From Marinobacter antarcticus (GTDB lineage Bacteria; Pseudomonadota; Gammaproteobacteria; Pseudomonadales; Oleiphilaceae): a stretch of 35,975 nt of DNA. Under the pieces are notes generated by a model. That model did no database searches. It was given only the letters and a program-made list of their open reading frames with translations, and was not told where the DNA came from. The stretch lies in NCBI RefSeq assembly GCF_011049865.1, contig NZ_DRGY01000041.1:1-35975 (forward strand), read 5' to 3'. Positions 24,007-32,906 of this stretch are shown here, one piece after another. Every line of letters starts with the position of its first letter. Within the stretch, counting starts at the first letter, position 1. Both the position numbers and the translations under genes were made by a program.

Positions 24007-25572
24007 TCATATAATTGAGTGAGCTTCCAGAGTACGGCGGGTAAACACGTAAACGGGCACGGCCGATACCAGCACCAGAAGTGCCGCAAAGGGCGCTGCT
24101 GCGGCGTATTCGGCGTCGTTGGTATGGGACCAGACCTCGGTTGCGAGTGTAACCACATTCGTGGGCGCCAGCATGAGCGTTGCCGTGAGTTCCCGCATCA
24201 ATTCCAGGGTAAGCAACGCCAGGGCGGCGCCAATGCCTGGCGCAATGTTGGGCAAGGTAACGGACACAAATGCCCTGAACGGCCCGCGCCCCAGGCTGCG
24301 TGAGATCTCCTCAAGTTTGGGTGGCACCAGAACCACCGACGCTCGTAACGCTGTTTGCGCCATGGGCAACGCCAGCACGGCGTAGGCGAGTATCAGTACC
24401 AATACGCTTTGATAGATGGCCGGTACGTAGTGAATAGAGAAGTACACAAGCGCCAGTGCAATCACCAGCCCGGGCAATCCGTGGACGATGTACGGTAAGC
24501 GGTCTGCAAATTGCGCCAACCGGCCGCTAAAGCGCGTCGCCAGCAGCACCAGGGGTATCGCGAGCAGGGTGGTTACAATCGCGCCGGCGATGGAAAGCGT
24601 GCCGGAACCCCACACCGCCTGCCATACGCCATCAAGACCCGCGCCCGCTGAGTTCCCCACGGTTAACCAGTACCCGAGCGCTACAATGGGAACGCCCAGC
24701 GCGAGTATCGATAATACCGTTTGGCCCAGCAATACCCACGGCGTAGCCCGGCCCAGCGCCAGTAACCCAGGGTGCCGTGTGGTGCCTTTTCCAACGCGGG
24801 AATAGCGTGTACCCGCCCGCATCCGCATTTCTGTGTAAGCGGCAAACAGCGCCAGTAATAAAAGCACGCCAGCCTGCATGGCGGCGGACACGTTATCAAA
24901 ACGCAGTTCGTAGGAGGAAAAAATTGCCGTGGTGAATGTTTGCACTCGCAGCAGCGACAAAGCACCGAACTCTGCCAGCATGTGCGACAGCACCAGCAAC
25001 GCGCCGCCGCCCAGGGCCGGCCGCGCCTGGGGAAGAATGGTGAAGAAAAACGTGTGCCAGGGGCCGCGCCCCAAAGAGCGGGAAACATCTTCAAAACCGG
25101 TGTCCATTCCGCGCAGCGCTGCCGCAACCGGAAGGTACACCAAGGGGTAGGATGCCAGGGTCAACACCAGAATGGCGCCCGCCATATTCTGAAACTGAGC
25201 GCCCATGGAAGACCAGGCAAAACTCGATACAAACGCCGGCACCGCCAGGGGCAGGCTTGCAATAACGCGCCAGGCGCGCCGGCCTGGCAGATCCGTGCGC
25301 TCGACACACCAGGCCACCGCGATGCCAATAACGCTGGCACCCAAGGTAACGCTGATGGCGAGCACCAGCGTGTTGGTCAGCAGTGAAAGCGTGTAGGCAC
25401 GAAACAACTCATCCCGGATGCCGCTCCATCCAGCTTCTGTTGCACTTGTAATCACGTACACCAGAGGCAGTGCGATCAGAGCAATCGGAATGAGTGCGGT
25501 GGCGATAAGCCACCACGGAGGCAACGATGTCTTTAGTGTTCTCAATACCCCGGCAAGGGCCAGTAAGCTCAA
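24007..25572 (-). CDS. fbpB: Ferric iron ABC transporter, fused permease
   Basis: This 521-residue membrane protein has about twelve predicted helices. It contains two copies of the permease EAA loop (E-D-V-S-R-S-L-G-R-G-P in the first half and L-E-E-I-S-R-S-L-G-R-G-P in the second), so it is a fused double permease as in FbpB/SfuB. It forms the inner-membrane channel for ferric iron delivered by the periplasmic binding protein. The start is taken as a TTG at 25572 that overlaps the binding-protein stop; GAGG lies about ten bases upstream. A start a few codons later cannot be excluded. Confidence 0.93.
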   Translation of the reverse strand: MSLLALAGVLRTLKTSLPPWWLIATALIPIALIALPLVYVITSATEAGWSGIRDELFRAYTLSLLTNTLVLAISVTLGASVIGIAVAWCVERTDLPGRRAWRVIASLPLAVPAFVSSFAWSSMGAQFQNMAGAILVLTLASYPLVYLPVAAALRGMDTGFEDVSRSLGRGPWHTFFFTILPQARPALGGGALLVLSHMLAEFGALSLLRVQTFTTAIFSSYELRFDNVSAAMQAGVLLLLALFAAYTEMRMRAGTRYSRVGKGTTRHPGLLALGRATPWVLLGQTVLSILALGVPIVALGYWLTVGNSAGAGLDGVWQAVWGSGTLSIAGAIVTTLLAIPLVLLATRFSGRLAQFADRLPYIVHGLPGLVIALALVYFSIHYVPAIYQSVLVLILAYAVLALPMAQTALRASVVLVPPKLEEISRSLGRGPFRAFVSVTLPNIAPGIGAALALLTLELMRELTATLMLAPTNVVTLATEVWSHTNDAEYAAAAPFAALLVLVSAVPVYVFTRRTLEAHSII

Positions 25573-26606
25573 GCCAGGCCAGCCTCACGCTCCAGAACAA
25601 GGGCATCGGCCGCATCGCCAAGATCGGTGGCGGTAACGCCCGGAGAACCCAGCTCATCAAACGGTTTCAGATCGTAGGGTGATACCACGCCCGGGCGCAG
25701 CGGGTACTCGGCAACTGAGTCTACAATGGCTTTCTGGCCTTCTGCGTTCACCATAAACGCCATGAATGCCTGCGCGGCGTCCATGTTCTTCGATGTTTTC
25801 ACAATACCGGCGGCAGACAGCGTGACCAACGCACCCGGGTCTTGATGACCCTGATGAAAAATAGCGGATTCCAAGTTGTCTTTACCCAGCTCTTCAGCCA
25901 GGGCGTACCAGTAGTAATCATTTACAAGAGCGGTTGCCACGTCGCCAGCCTCAACGGCCCGCAGGGCAGACATGTTGCCATTGTACGGTTCGCCGTAAGC
26001 CTTGAGGCCTTTGAGCCACTTGAGCGCTGCCTCACGCCCTTTCAAGAGCTTGATGGCAATGATCTGTTCCTGGAAGGCACCGCTGGTAGGCACGTAAGCA
26101 ACGCGGCCTTTCCAGGCTTCGGTTGCAAAATCGAGAACCGAGGCGGGTAACTCATCAGAACCGATCATCGATGTGTTGTACGCAACGATGCGGCTGCGGG
26201 CGGTAATGCCAGACCAGGTGCCATCTTCAGCCCGGTATTGCTGCGGAATCTGCTCCCGGGTTTCTGGCTTCAGCGGCGCAAGCAGCGAGCGATTCGCCAG
26301 CGTGAGTACGGGCGGGCTTTCTTCTGAATAAAAAACGTCAGCCGGGGAACGCGAACCTTCTTCGATGATCTGATTGGCCAACTGCGAGCTGTGGCCGTTG
26401 CGAACATCAACGTGAATGCCGGTGGCCTTGGTGAAGGCGTTGACCACCGCGGCGGTAGTTTTCTTGTGCTGACCGTTGTAGAGCGTCAGTGTTTGCTGTC
26501 GCGCGGCCAACAAGCGGGCCGGGGCGCTAACGCCAAGCACCGTTGCGCCTGCGAGCGCTGCCGTGCCGAACAGGAACTGGCGGCGTCCAAAATGAGGTTT
26601 AGCCAT
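25569..26606 (-). CDS. fbpA: Ferric iron ABC transporter, periplasmic binding protein
   Basis: This 345-residue extracellular solute-binding protein has a twin-arginine signal (RRQFLFG at residues 8-14, then a hydrophobic stretch). The mature part shows the iron-binding family layout: L-T-L-Y-N-G-Q-H at the start and N-D-Y-Y-W-Y near the middle, whose adjacent tyrosines coordinate Fe(III) in FbpA/FutA proteins. It is the first gene of the iron operon, with AGAAGGA region upstream. A Fur-like box lies 79 bases before it. Tat export suggests that the protein folds or loads metal in the cytoplasm. Confidence 0.94.
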   Translation of the reverse strand: MAKPHFGRRQFLFGTAALAGATVLGVSAPARLLAARQQTLTLYNGQHKKTTAAVVNAFTKATGIHVDVRNGHSSQLANQIIEEGSRSPADVFYSEESPPVLTLANRSLLAPLKPETREQIPQQYRAEDGTWSGITARSRIVAYNTSMIGSDELPASVLDFATEAWKGRVAYVPTSGAFQEQIIAIKLLKGREAALKWLKGLKAYGEPYNGNMSALRAVEAGDVATALVNDYYWYALAEELGKDNLESAIFHQGHQDPGALVTLSAAGIVKTSKNMDAAQAFMAFMVNAEGQKAIVDSVAEYPLRPGVVSPYDLKPFDELGSPGVTATDLGDAADALVLEREAGLA

Positions 26607-26684
26607 TTTTTTCTCCGAAGAAGGATGGAACAGCCGCTAAAGATTATCAGTCGCATTCACTTCCGACAATATCCAAAAGCTAGT

Positions 26685-26703
26685 GAGAACGATTACCATT
26701 TTG
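26685..26703. promoter_or_regulatory. Fur-like box upstream of iron transporter
   Basis: GAGAACGATTACCATTTTG matches the 19-base Fur consensus GATAATGATAATCATTATC at about 13 positions. It sits 79 bases upstream of the binding-protein ATG, where iron-loaded Fur would block transcription. It supports iron as the substrate. Confidence 0.65.
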
Positions 26704-26744
26704 TTACATTAGGGGAAAAGCGGAAGAATAGCGGGGCTTTAAAC

Positions 26745-26788
26745 AATCAAGCCCCTGCGAACCAGAAGCAGTTCACAGGGGCTTGATT
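26745..26788 (-). terminator. Intrinsic terminator of the amino acid ABC operon
   Basis: AATCAAGCCCCTG (26745-26757) and CAGGGGCTTGATT (26776-26788) form a perfect 13-bp stem with an 18-base loop. Read on the minus strand it lies 32 bases after the end of the ATPase gene (26820), and a T-rich stretch (GATTGTTT) runs into and past its 3' end. A third related segment, GGGGCTT at 26733-26739, allows an alternative shorter hairpin. Confidence 0.7.
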
Positions 26789-26819
26789 AACACGGGAGCG
26801 CGTAAAACTCAGAGCAAGT

Positions 26820-27566
26820 TCAGTGTGCCAGCACTCTCGAAAGAAACGCCTGAGTACGTTCGTTCTGAGGGTTGTCGAACACGTCGCTTGGTTTGCCCTC
26901 CTCCACAATCTTACCTTCGTGAATGTAGATCACACGATCCGCCACTTCCCGGGCGAAGCCCATTTCATGGGTGACCACCATCATGGTCATGCCTTCTTTT
27001 GCCAGTTCGCGCATGACGTCCAGCACTTCACCGATCATTTCCGGGTCCAGCGCCGAGGTGGGTTCGTCGAACAGCATCAGGCGCGGCTCCATGGCCAGAG
27101 CGCGTGCGATGGCAACCCGTTGCTGTTGGCCACCGGAAAGATGGCTGGGGTATTTGTCGGCCTGGCTGGCAATGCCAACCCGCTCCAGCAAACGATCGGC
27201 GTTGGCGTTAGCAACGGTTTTCGGCGTGTCTTTAACTTTCTGGGGCGCCAGCATGATGTTTTTTTTCACCGTAAGGTGAGGGAACAGGTTGAACTGCTGG
27301 AACACCATGCCGACCTCTTTGCGGATGGTTGCAAGCGTGCTCTGGTTGCCACCTTTTGGCGCCAGTGCCTGGCCGTCTACTTCCAGGTGGCCGGATTCGA
27401 ACTCTTCCAGCCCGTTCACACAGCGGATCAACGTGGATTTGCCGGAGCCACTGGCACCGATGATCACCACCACTTCGCCTTGCTCCACGGATAAATCAAT
27501 ATCTTTAAGGACATGCAGTTTGCCGAAGTACTTGTTCATGCCCTTCATTTGTACAATCTGAGTCAT
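26820..27566 (-). CDS. Polar amino acid ABC transporter, ATPase
   Basis: This 248-residue ATPase is of the GlnQ/HisP type. Walker A GASGSGKS is at 37-44, LSGGQQQR at 143-150, Walker B LMLFDEP at 163-169, and the H-loop is in VVTHEMGFA. The Q-loop region [10 protein letters not shown] is typical of polar amino acid importers. It follows the permease by 13 bases in the same operon, and AAGGA precedes the ATG. The amino acid transported cannot be read from the ATPase. Confidence 0.95.
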   Translation of the reverse strand: MTQIVQMKGMNKYFGKLHVLKDIDLSVEQGEVVVIIGASGSGKSTLIRCVNGLEEFESGHLEVDGQALAPKGGNQSTLATIRKEVGMVFQQFNLFPHLTVKKNIMLAPQKVKDTPKTVANANADRLLERVGIASQADKYPSHLSGGQQQRVAIARALAMEPRLMLFDEPTSALDPEMIGEVLDVMRELAKEGMTMMVVTHEMGFAREVADRVIYIHEGKIVEEGKPSDVFDNPQNERTQAFLSRVLAH

Positions 27567-27579
27567 GGGTCAGGTTCCT

Positions 27580-28251
27580 TCAGACAGAGGCCAGTCCACG
27601 CCGTTCAACCAGGCGAAGAATCAGGGACAGCGAGAGGGTGATGGCCAGATACATAATCGCGATCACGAAATACACCTCAAAGGCAGTGAAGGTGCTGGCA
27701 ATGTAAATCTGGCCCTGGCGAACGAGCTCGCCCACGCCAATAACCGAAAACAGAGACGTGTCTTTGATGCTCACAATGGCCTGGTTGCCAAGCGGCGGAA
27801 TCATTCGCCGGAAGGCCTGAGGCCAGGTGATCGACCAGAAGGTCTGAGTGCGGGAGAGGCCCAAAGAAAGACCCGCTTCCGATTGACCCTTGGCGATGGA
27901 TTGAACGCCACCACGTACCACTTCAGAAATGTAAGCGCCCGAGTTCAGCGCAATCGCGGCTATGCCCGCGGTAATCGGATCAATAGGGCCGCCAATCAGA
28001 TCGGGCAAACCGTAAAAGATAAACAGAACCTGAACGAGAATTGGGGTGCCACGAAAGATTTCGATGTAGGCCGTTGCGGGCCATTTCAGAAACCAATTTT
28101 TGTTGATGCTCAACAGGCCAAAAAAAATGCCCAAGGCAAAGCCGATAGCCAGGCCGCCAAATGAGATCATCAGTGTGTAGGGTATCCCTTTAACAAGGAA
28201 GGGAATGGAGTTTATGGCTGCCTGCCAGTCAAACTGGAACTGGGATTCCAC
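27580..28251 (-). CDS. Polar amino acid ABC transporter, permease
   Basis: This 223-residue permease has about five helices and the EAA loop with consensus G-x3-G at R-G-G-V-Q-S-I-A-K-G-Q-S-E-A-G-L-S-L-G-L. It belongs to the HisM/GlnP family. Only one permease gene is present, so it probably works as a homodimer. The start is a GTG at 28251 with GGAG nine bases upstream. It lies between the binding protein and the ATPase. Confidence 0.94.
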   Translation of the reverse strand: MESQFQFDWQAAINSIPFLVKGIPYTLMISFGGLAIGFALGIFFGLLSINKNWFLKWPATAYIEIFRGTPILVQVLFIFYGLPDLIGGPIDPITAGIAAIALNSGAYISEVVRGGVQSIAKGQSEAGLSLGLSRTQTFWSITWPQAFRRMIPPLGNQAIVSIKDTSLFSVIGVGELVRQGQIYIASTFTAFEVYFVIAIMYLAITLSLSLILRLVERRGLASV

Positions 28252-28286
28252 AGTGTGCGTCTCCGCAGGGGTTGGGGGTCAGAAGT

Positions 28287-28309
28287 TGCCGGGGCGAGAA
28301 GCCCCGGCA
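28287..28309. repeat. GC-rich intercistronic hairpin
   Basis: TGCCGGGGC (28287-28295) and GCCCCGGCA (28301-28309) form a perfect 9-bp stem with a 5-base loop in the 91-base gap between the binding-protein gene and the permease gene. There is no T-tract. Such hairpins commonly protect the upstream part of the mRNA so that more binding protein than permease is made. Confidence 0.6.
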
Positions 28310-28342
28310 CTACAAAAAGAAAGGGCCTGGGGCCTTCAGCCT

Positions 28343-29101
28343 TTACTTGCCTTCTGGCAGGGGGCCGAACCACTTTTCGTAGATGGTTTTGTAGGTTCCA
28401 TCTTCTTTCATGCCGGCGATGGCGTCGTTAACTTCGTCTACCCATTCGCTGCCATCTTTCAGTGCGATGCCGTACTGCTGGCCTTCGTACAGCTTGCCAA
28501 CGGTCTTGACTTTGCCTTCACCCTTGGTGCGAGCAAAGTAGCCGACGTTCGGGGCGTCATAGAACACAGCGTCTACTGCGCCGGACATCAATGCCATGTA
28601 CATGTCAGCACTGCCCGGATACGGCGTTACACCGTCGTTTTTGTCGAGGTTTTTCTTGAGGTAATCGTAACTGGTGCTGCCAATCTTGGAGCCGATTTTC
28701 AAGCCTTCAAGGTTGGATACATCTTTTACTTCGTTGTTGTCGTTACGAATCAGAATCCTCAGGCCGGAATCGTAGTACGGATCAGAGAAATCAACGATTT
28801 TCTCGCGCGCGTCGGTGATGGTGATGCCGGCAATGGCGATATCCACGTTGCCTGTTTGCAAGGCCGGGATAATGCCGTTGAAGTCCATCGTGTTAACGCT
28901 GTAATCAAAGCCCGCACGCTTGGCGACTTCGGCGATGATTTCCATGTCGAAACCGATCATCTCTCCGGTTTCCTGATCCAGCATTTCGAACGGAACAAAG
29001 CTGGGATCGGTTGCCACTCGCAGGGTTTCAGCGCTCACGGTACCGGCAGCCAAGGTAAGTGCCAGGCCAGTACCCAGTGTTTTCAGCCATTTCGTGCTCA
29101 T
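28343..29101 (-). CDS. Polar amino acid ABC transporter, periplasmic binding protein
   Basis: This 252-residue family 3 solute-binding protein has a Sec signal peptide (MSTKWLKTLG, hydrophobic core, cleavage after TVSA near residue 24). The mature part shows L-R-V-A-T-D-P-S-F-V-P-F-E, G-F-D-M-E-I-I-A-E-V-A-K-R-A and the A-I-A-G-I-T-I-T-D-A-R-E ligand-binding signature. It probably binds glutamine or another polar amino acid. The ATG at 29101 follows AAGGAG; the frame extends upstream, but that part is not a signal peptide. First gene of the operon. Confidence 0.94.
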   Translation of the reverse strand: MSTKWLKTLGTGLALTLAAGTVSAETLRVATDPSFVPFEMLDQETGEMIGFDMEIIAEVAKRAGFDYSVNTMDFNGIIPALQTGNVDIAIAGITITDAREKIVDFSDPYYDSGLRILIRNDNNEVKDVSNLEGLKIGSKIGSTSYDYLKKNLDKNDGVTPYPGSADMYMALMSGAVDAVFYDAPNVGYFARTKGEGKVKTVGKLYEGQQYGIALKDGSEWVDEVNDAIAGMKEDGTYKTIYEKWFGPLPEGK

Positions 29102-29270
29102 GCTTTCTCCTTTATCTTTCTTATGAGGCTCCGATTGCCCGGTAAGGCAGTCCGGGAGGTCCACTGGCGGTGACCGTGACCCCGGGGAGCATTAGTGGAA
29201 CTGCCTAACGTATACTTTAGACTATTACTCAGATGAGCACATAAAATCAAATGGTTGGGGTGATACCCAC

Positions 29271-30140
29271 TCAAAACGCAATCTTCTCCCGCTCACTGAT
29301 CCCAAGGTTCTTCCAGATGTTGATACTGGGCTCGGCCTGGTTCAACGTGTAGAAGTGCAATCCCGGAGCACCGGCTTTCAACAGCCTTTCGCACATGTCT
29401 GTGATCACTTCTTCGCCGAACTTGCGGATACTCTCTTTATCATCGCCATAAGCTTCAAGCTGCTTGCGAATCCAGCGCGGTATTTCTGCGCCGCACATAT
29501 CCGAAAACCGCACCAGGCTGGAAAAGTTTACGATGGGCATAATGCCCGGCACCACCGGAATGGTCACTCCGAGCTTTTCCAACCGGTCGATGAAGTAAAA
29601 GTAGCTGTCTGCGTTGAAGAAATACTGGGTAATGGCGCTGTTGGCACCGGCTTCCACCTTGCGGGCGAAGTTCTTCAGGTCGTCTTCAGCGCTGCGAGCC
29701 TGGGGATGAAATTCTGGGTAGGCTGCTACTTCCAGATTGAAGTGATCGCCGCTGTGCTCACGGATGAACGCAATCAGCTCGTTGGCGTAACGCATCTCAC
29801 CGGCCGCACCCATGCCCGAGGGCATGTCGCCCCGAAGGGCAACAATCCGGTTGATACCGTTCTCTTTGTACAGATCCAGCAGTTCCGCGATCTCTTCCCG
29901 CGTGCCGCCGACGCAGGAGAGGTGTGGCGCAGTGGAAATGCCCTGCTGGTGCAGGTTGAGGACGGTTTCAATGGTGCGATCCCGGGTGGAACCGCCCGCG
30001 CCGAAGGTGACCGAGAAAAAATCCGGATTCACCCCGGCAAGCTGATCACGCACCACCTGAAGTTTTTCCTTGCCTTGATCAGTCTTGGGCGGGAAAAACT
30101 CGAAGCTGAAGCGCCGTTTGAACTGTTTCTGGGATTGCAT
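29271..30140 (-). CDS. metF: 5,10-methylenetetrahydrofolate reductase MetF
   Basis: MetF is an FAD enzyme that reduces 5,10-methylene-THF to 5-methyl-THF, the methyl donor for methionine. At 289 residues it is a standard bacterial length (E. coli about 296). Signature segments include F-S-F-E-F-F-P-P-K, V-T-F-G-A-G-G-S-T and the H-L-S-C-V-G region. The gene begins 12 bases after ahcY and is the last of the metK-ahcY-metF series, so methyl supply and SAH recycling are controlled together. The ribosome site is weak, suggesting coupling to ahcY translation. Confidence 0.97.
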   Translation of the reverse strand: MQSQKQFKRRFSFEFFPPKTDQGKEKLQVVRDQLAGVNPDFFSVTFGAGGSTRDRTIETVLNLHQQGISTAPHLSCVGGTREEIAELLDLYKENGINRIVALRGDMPSGMGAAGEMRYANELIAFIREHSGDHFNLEVAAYPEFHPQARSAEDDLKNFARKVEAGANSAITQYFFNADSYFYFIDRLEKLGVTIPVVPGIMPIVNFSSLVRFSDMCGAEIPRWIRKQLEAYGDDKESIRKFGEEVITDMCERLLKAGAPGLHFYTLNQAEPSINIWKNLGISEREKIAF

Positions 30141-30152
30141 CTTGTTACCCGA

Positions 30153-31526
30153 TCAGTACTTGTAGCTTTCTGGCTTGTACGGGCCTTCGACCGGTACACC
30201 GATGTATTGCGCCTGCTCCGGGGTCATCCTGGTGATCACGCCACCAAACCCTTCCACCATGGCACGGGCCACTTCTTCGTCGAGGTGCTTGGGCAGAACC
30301 TGCACATACACGCCCTTCGCGCGGGCCTCTTCCGGCAGGTCTGCGAACTTGCGCTCGAACAGGTACATCTGTGCCAGAACCTGGTTGGCAAAGGAGCCGT
30401 CCATAATCCGTGAAGGGTGACCGGTGGCGTTGCCCAGATTCACCAGACGGCCTTCGGAAAGGAGGATCAGGTGATCGTTAACGGCTTTGTCGCGATAGAT
30501 CACGTGAACCTGGGGCTTAACCTCGTCCCATTCCCAGTTCTTACGCATAAAGGCGGTATCGATTTCGTTATCAAAGTGGCCGATGTTGCACACAACCGCG
30601 CCGTTCTTCAGCGCTTTGAGCATGTTCGAATCGCACACGTTCATGTTGCCGGTGGTGGTCACCAGAATGTCGGTGTTCTGCAACAGGGCGCGGTCTACCG
30701 ATGCCTCAGTGCCGCTGTTTACGCCATTGAGATAAGGCGAAACCACTTCGTAGCCGTCCATGCAGGCCTGCATGGCACAGATGGGATCGGCTTCAGTGAC
30801 TTTTACAATCATGCCTTCCTGGCGCAGGGAAGCCGCGGAGCCTTTGCCCACATCGCCATAACCAATCACCAGCGCTTTTTTGCCGGCCATCAGGTGGTCG
30901 GTGCCGCGCTTGATAGCATCGTTAAGGCTGTGGCGACAACCGTATTTGTTGTCGTTCTTGGCCTTGGTTACGGCATCGTTTACGTTGATCGCCGGAACTT
31001 TCAAAACACCATCCCGCAGCATTTCCTGCAGGCGGTGAACGCCCGTGGTGGTTTCTTCGGTTACGCCGTGGCACTTGGCCAGAATGTCCGGATATTTTTC
31101 GTGCAGCAGGGCGGTCAGATCGCCGCCGTCGTCCAGGATCATGTTGGGTTCCCAGCCTTCAACGTCTGCGCCGATGGTGCGCTCGAGGCACCAGTCGTAT
31201 TCTTCGTCGGTTTCGCCTTTCCAGGCAAACACCGGAATGTTGCCAGCAGCGATGGCGGCCGCCGCCTGATCCTGTGTGGAGAAGATGTTGCAGGATGACC
31301 AGCGAACATCTGCGCCCAGCTCGATCAGCGTTTCGATCAGCACGGCGGTCTGAATGGTCATGTGGATGCAGCCCATCACATTGGCGCCTTTCAGCGGCTG
31401 CTCTATTTTGTACTTCTCACGCAAGGCCATAAGAGCCGGCATTTCGCCTTCCGCGATATTGATTTCCTTGCGACCCCAGCCGGCCAGGGAAATGTCGCGT
31501 ACTTTAAAGTCTTCGAAGTTACTCAT
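30153..31526 (-). CDS. ahcY: Adenosylhomocysteinase AhcY
   Basis: AhcY splits S-adenosylhomocysteine to adenosine and homocysteine with tightly bound NAD, removing the product that inhibits methyltransferases. It is 457 residues and has H-M-T-I-Q-T near residue 56, the [11 protein letters not shown] site and the C-terminal K-P-E-S-Y-K-Y tail that contacts the partner subunit. CGGAG precedes the ATG. Enteric bacteria use Pfs/LuxS instead, so AhcY fits a Pseudomonas/Marinobacter-type genome. It is 60 bases after metK; that gap is too short and lacks the structure of a SAH riboswitch. Confidence 0.97.
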   Translation of the reverse strand: MSNFEDFKVRDISLAGWGRKEINIAEGEMPALMALREKYKIEQPLKGANVMGCIHMTIQTAVLIETLIELGADVRWSSCNIFSTQDQAAAAIAAGNIPVFAWKGETDEEYDWCLERTIGADVEGWEPNMILDDGGDLTALLHEKYPDILAKCHGVTEETTTGVHRLQEMLRDGVLKVPAINVNDAVTKAKNDNKYGCRHSLNDAIKRGTDHLMAGKKALVIGYGDVGKGSAASLRQEGMIVKVTEADPICAMQACMDGYEVVSPYLNGVNSGTEASVDRALLQNTDILVTTTGNMNVCDSNMLKALKNGAVVCNIGHFDNEIDTAFMRKNWEWDEVKPQVHVIYRDKAVNDHLILLSEGRLVNLGNATGHPSRIMDGSFANQVLAQMYLFERKFADLPEEARAKGVYVQVLPKHLDEEVARAMVEGFGGVITRMTPEQAQYIGVPVEGPYKPESYKY

Positions 31527-31586
31527 TGATGTTCTCCGGTTAATTCGATTTTGGCGCTTGAGATCATCAATACGCCTGAAAATTGT

Positions 31587-32777
31587 TTAGATGCCAGCGT
31601 CGTCTTTCAAAGTGGCTGCGCGATCTGTCTTTTCCCACGGGAACGTTGTGAAGGTTTTGCCGCCAACGGTCACTTCACGGGGCTCGCGGCCGAAGTGGCC
31701 GTAAGCAGCCGTGGCCCGGTACATTGGGTGCAGCAAATCGAGCATGTTGGTGATGGCATAAGGGCGCAGATCAAAGTGCCGGCGTATCAGTTCAATGATC
31801 TTGTCGTCGCCAATTTTGCCGGTGCCGAAAGTGTTCACCGAGATGGACGTAGGCTGTGCCACACCGATGGCGTAGGACACCTGAATCTCGCACTTGTCGG
31901 CCAGGCCAGCGGCCACGATGTTCTTGGCCACGTAGCGGCCTGCGTAGGCGGCAGAACGGTCAACTTTCGACGGGTCTTTGCCAGAGAAAGCGCCGCCGCC
32001 GTGGCGGGCCATGCCGCCGTAGGTGTCTACAATAATCTTGCGGCCAGTCAGGCCACAGTCGCCAACCGGGCCGCCGATCACAAACTTGCCGGTAGGGTTG
32101 ATGTGGAACTGGGTGCCTTTGTGCAGAAGCTCTGCCGGCAGCACATTTTTAACCACCAGCTCCATAAGGGCTTCTTTCAGATCCGTCTGGGTAACGTCGG
32201 GATCGTGCTGGGTAGAGAGCACAACCGCATCAATGCCCACAACCTTGCCGTTCTCATAGCGGCAGGTTACCTGGCTTTTTGCGTCCGGGCGTAGCCAGGG
32301 CAGCACGCCGTTTTTGCGGGCCTCTGCCTGGCGCTCTACCAAACGGTGGGCGAAGGTGATCGGCGCGGGCATCAGCACTTCGGTTTCGTTGCTGGCGTAG
32401 CCGAACATCAGGCCCTGGTCGCCGGCGCCCTGATCTTCCGGTTTCTGGCGATCAACGCCCTGGGCAATGTCTACCGACTGTTTGCCAATAATGTTGATAA
32501 TGCCGCAGGTGTCGCCGTCGAAGCCAACGTCTGATGAGGTATAGCCAACGTCTTTGATCACACCGCGAACCAGGTCTTCCAGATCCACCCATGCGCTGGT
32601 GCTGATTTCACCGCCCACAATGGCCACACCGGTTTTCACCATGGTTTCGCAGGCCACGCGGGCGTGCGGATCGGATGTCAGGATGGAATCCAGAACGGCA
32701 TCGGAAATCTGGTCGGCCAGTTTGTCCGGATGGCCTTCAGAGACCGATTCGGAGGTGAAGACGTTGTAGTCAGACAT
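31587..32777 (-). CDS. metK: S-adenosylmethionine synthetase MetK
   Basis: MetK joins ATP and methionine to make SAM. It is 396 residues with the expected [13 protein letters not shown] motif near the N-terminus, [12 protein letters not shown] in the middle and the phosphate-loop G-G-G-A-F-S-G-K-D motif. GAGGAG lies before the ATG. It is the first gene of the metK-ahcY-metF operon. The SahR-like site and a second inverted repeat lie in the 129 bases upstream, between metK and sahR. Confidence 0.98.
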   Translation of the reverse strand: MSDYNVFTSESVSEGHPDKLADQISDAVLDSILTSDPHARVACETMVKTGVAIVGGEISTSAWVDLEDLVRGVIKDVGYTSSDVGFDGDTCGIINIIGKQSVDIAQGVDRQKPEDQGAGDQGLMFGYASNETEVLMPAPITFAHRLVERQAEARKNGVLPWLRPDAKSQVTCRYENGKVVGIDAVVLSTQHDPDVTQTDLKEALMELVVKNVLPAELLHKGTQFHINPTGKFVIGGPVGDCGLTGRKIIVDTYGGMARHGGGAFSGKDPSKVDRSAAYAGRYVAKNIVAAGLADKCEIQVSYAIGVAQPTSISVNTFGTGKIGDDKIIELIRRHFDLRPYAITNMLDLLHPMYRATAAYGHFGREPREVTVGGKTFTTFPWEKTDRAATLKDDAGI

Positions 32778-32820
32778 AGCGTTGCTCCTCTGTGAGCGGT
32801 TGAAATCTTGTCGGTTGTGC

Positions 32821-32840
32821 TGTAAGTATTATTACTTACA
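32821..32840. promoter_or_regulatory. Inverted repeat in metK leader
   Basis: TGTAAGTA (32821-32828) and TACTTACA (32833-32840) are perfect 8-base arms around TTAT, between the SahR-like site and the metK start. It may be part of the promoter, a second operator, or a short RNA hairpin at the 5' end of the transcript. Confidence 0.4.
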
Positions 32841-32843
32841 ACA

Positions 32844-32863
32844 ATATCAAAGTTTTTGAATAT
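32844..32863. promoter_or_regulatory. SahR-like operator upstream of metK
   Basis: ATATCAAAGTTTTTGAATAT agrees with the palindrome core in front of sahR at 16 of 20 positions, including the ATATCAAA half. It lies 67-86 bases upstream of the metK ATG. The match suggests SahR controls both its own gene and the metK-ahcY-metF operon. Confidence 0.6.
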
Positions 32864-32906
32864 TCCCGGCGCGCGTTGGTAGCCGCGCTGGTAGCCCAAG
32901 GTTTGC

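Noticed and set aside
23988..24158. 57-residue N-terminal extension of the iron ATPase
   Set aside because: The extension overlaps the permease gene, has a low-complexity Pro/Thr/Leu make-up, and lies before the normal start of the ATPase fold.
28205..29173. 322-codon open frame on the plus strand opposite the amino acid binding protein and permease
   Set aside because: It is a shadow of strongly conserved genes on the minus strand, with no ribosome site or recognisable family.
31527..31586. SAH riboswitch upstream of ahcY
   Set aside because: The gap is only 60 bases and shows no multi-helix pattern. The SahR-type regulator explains the control.
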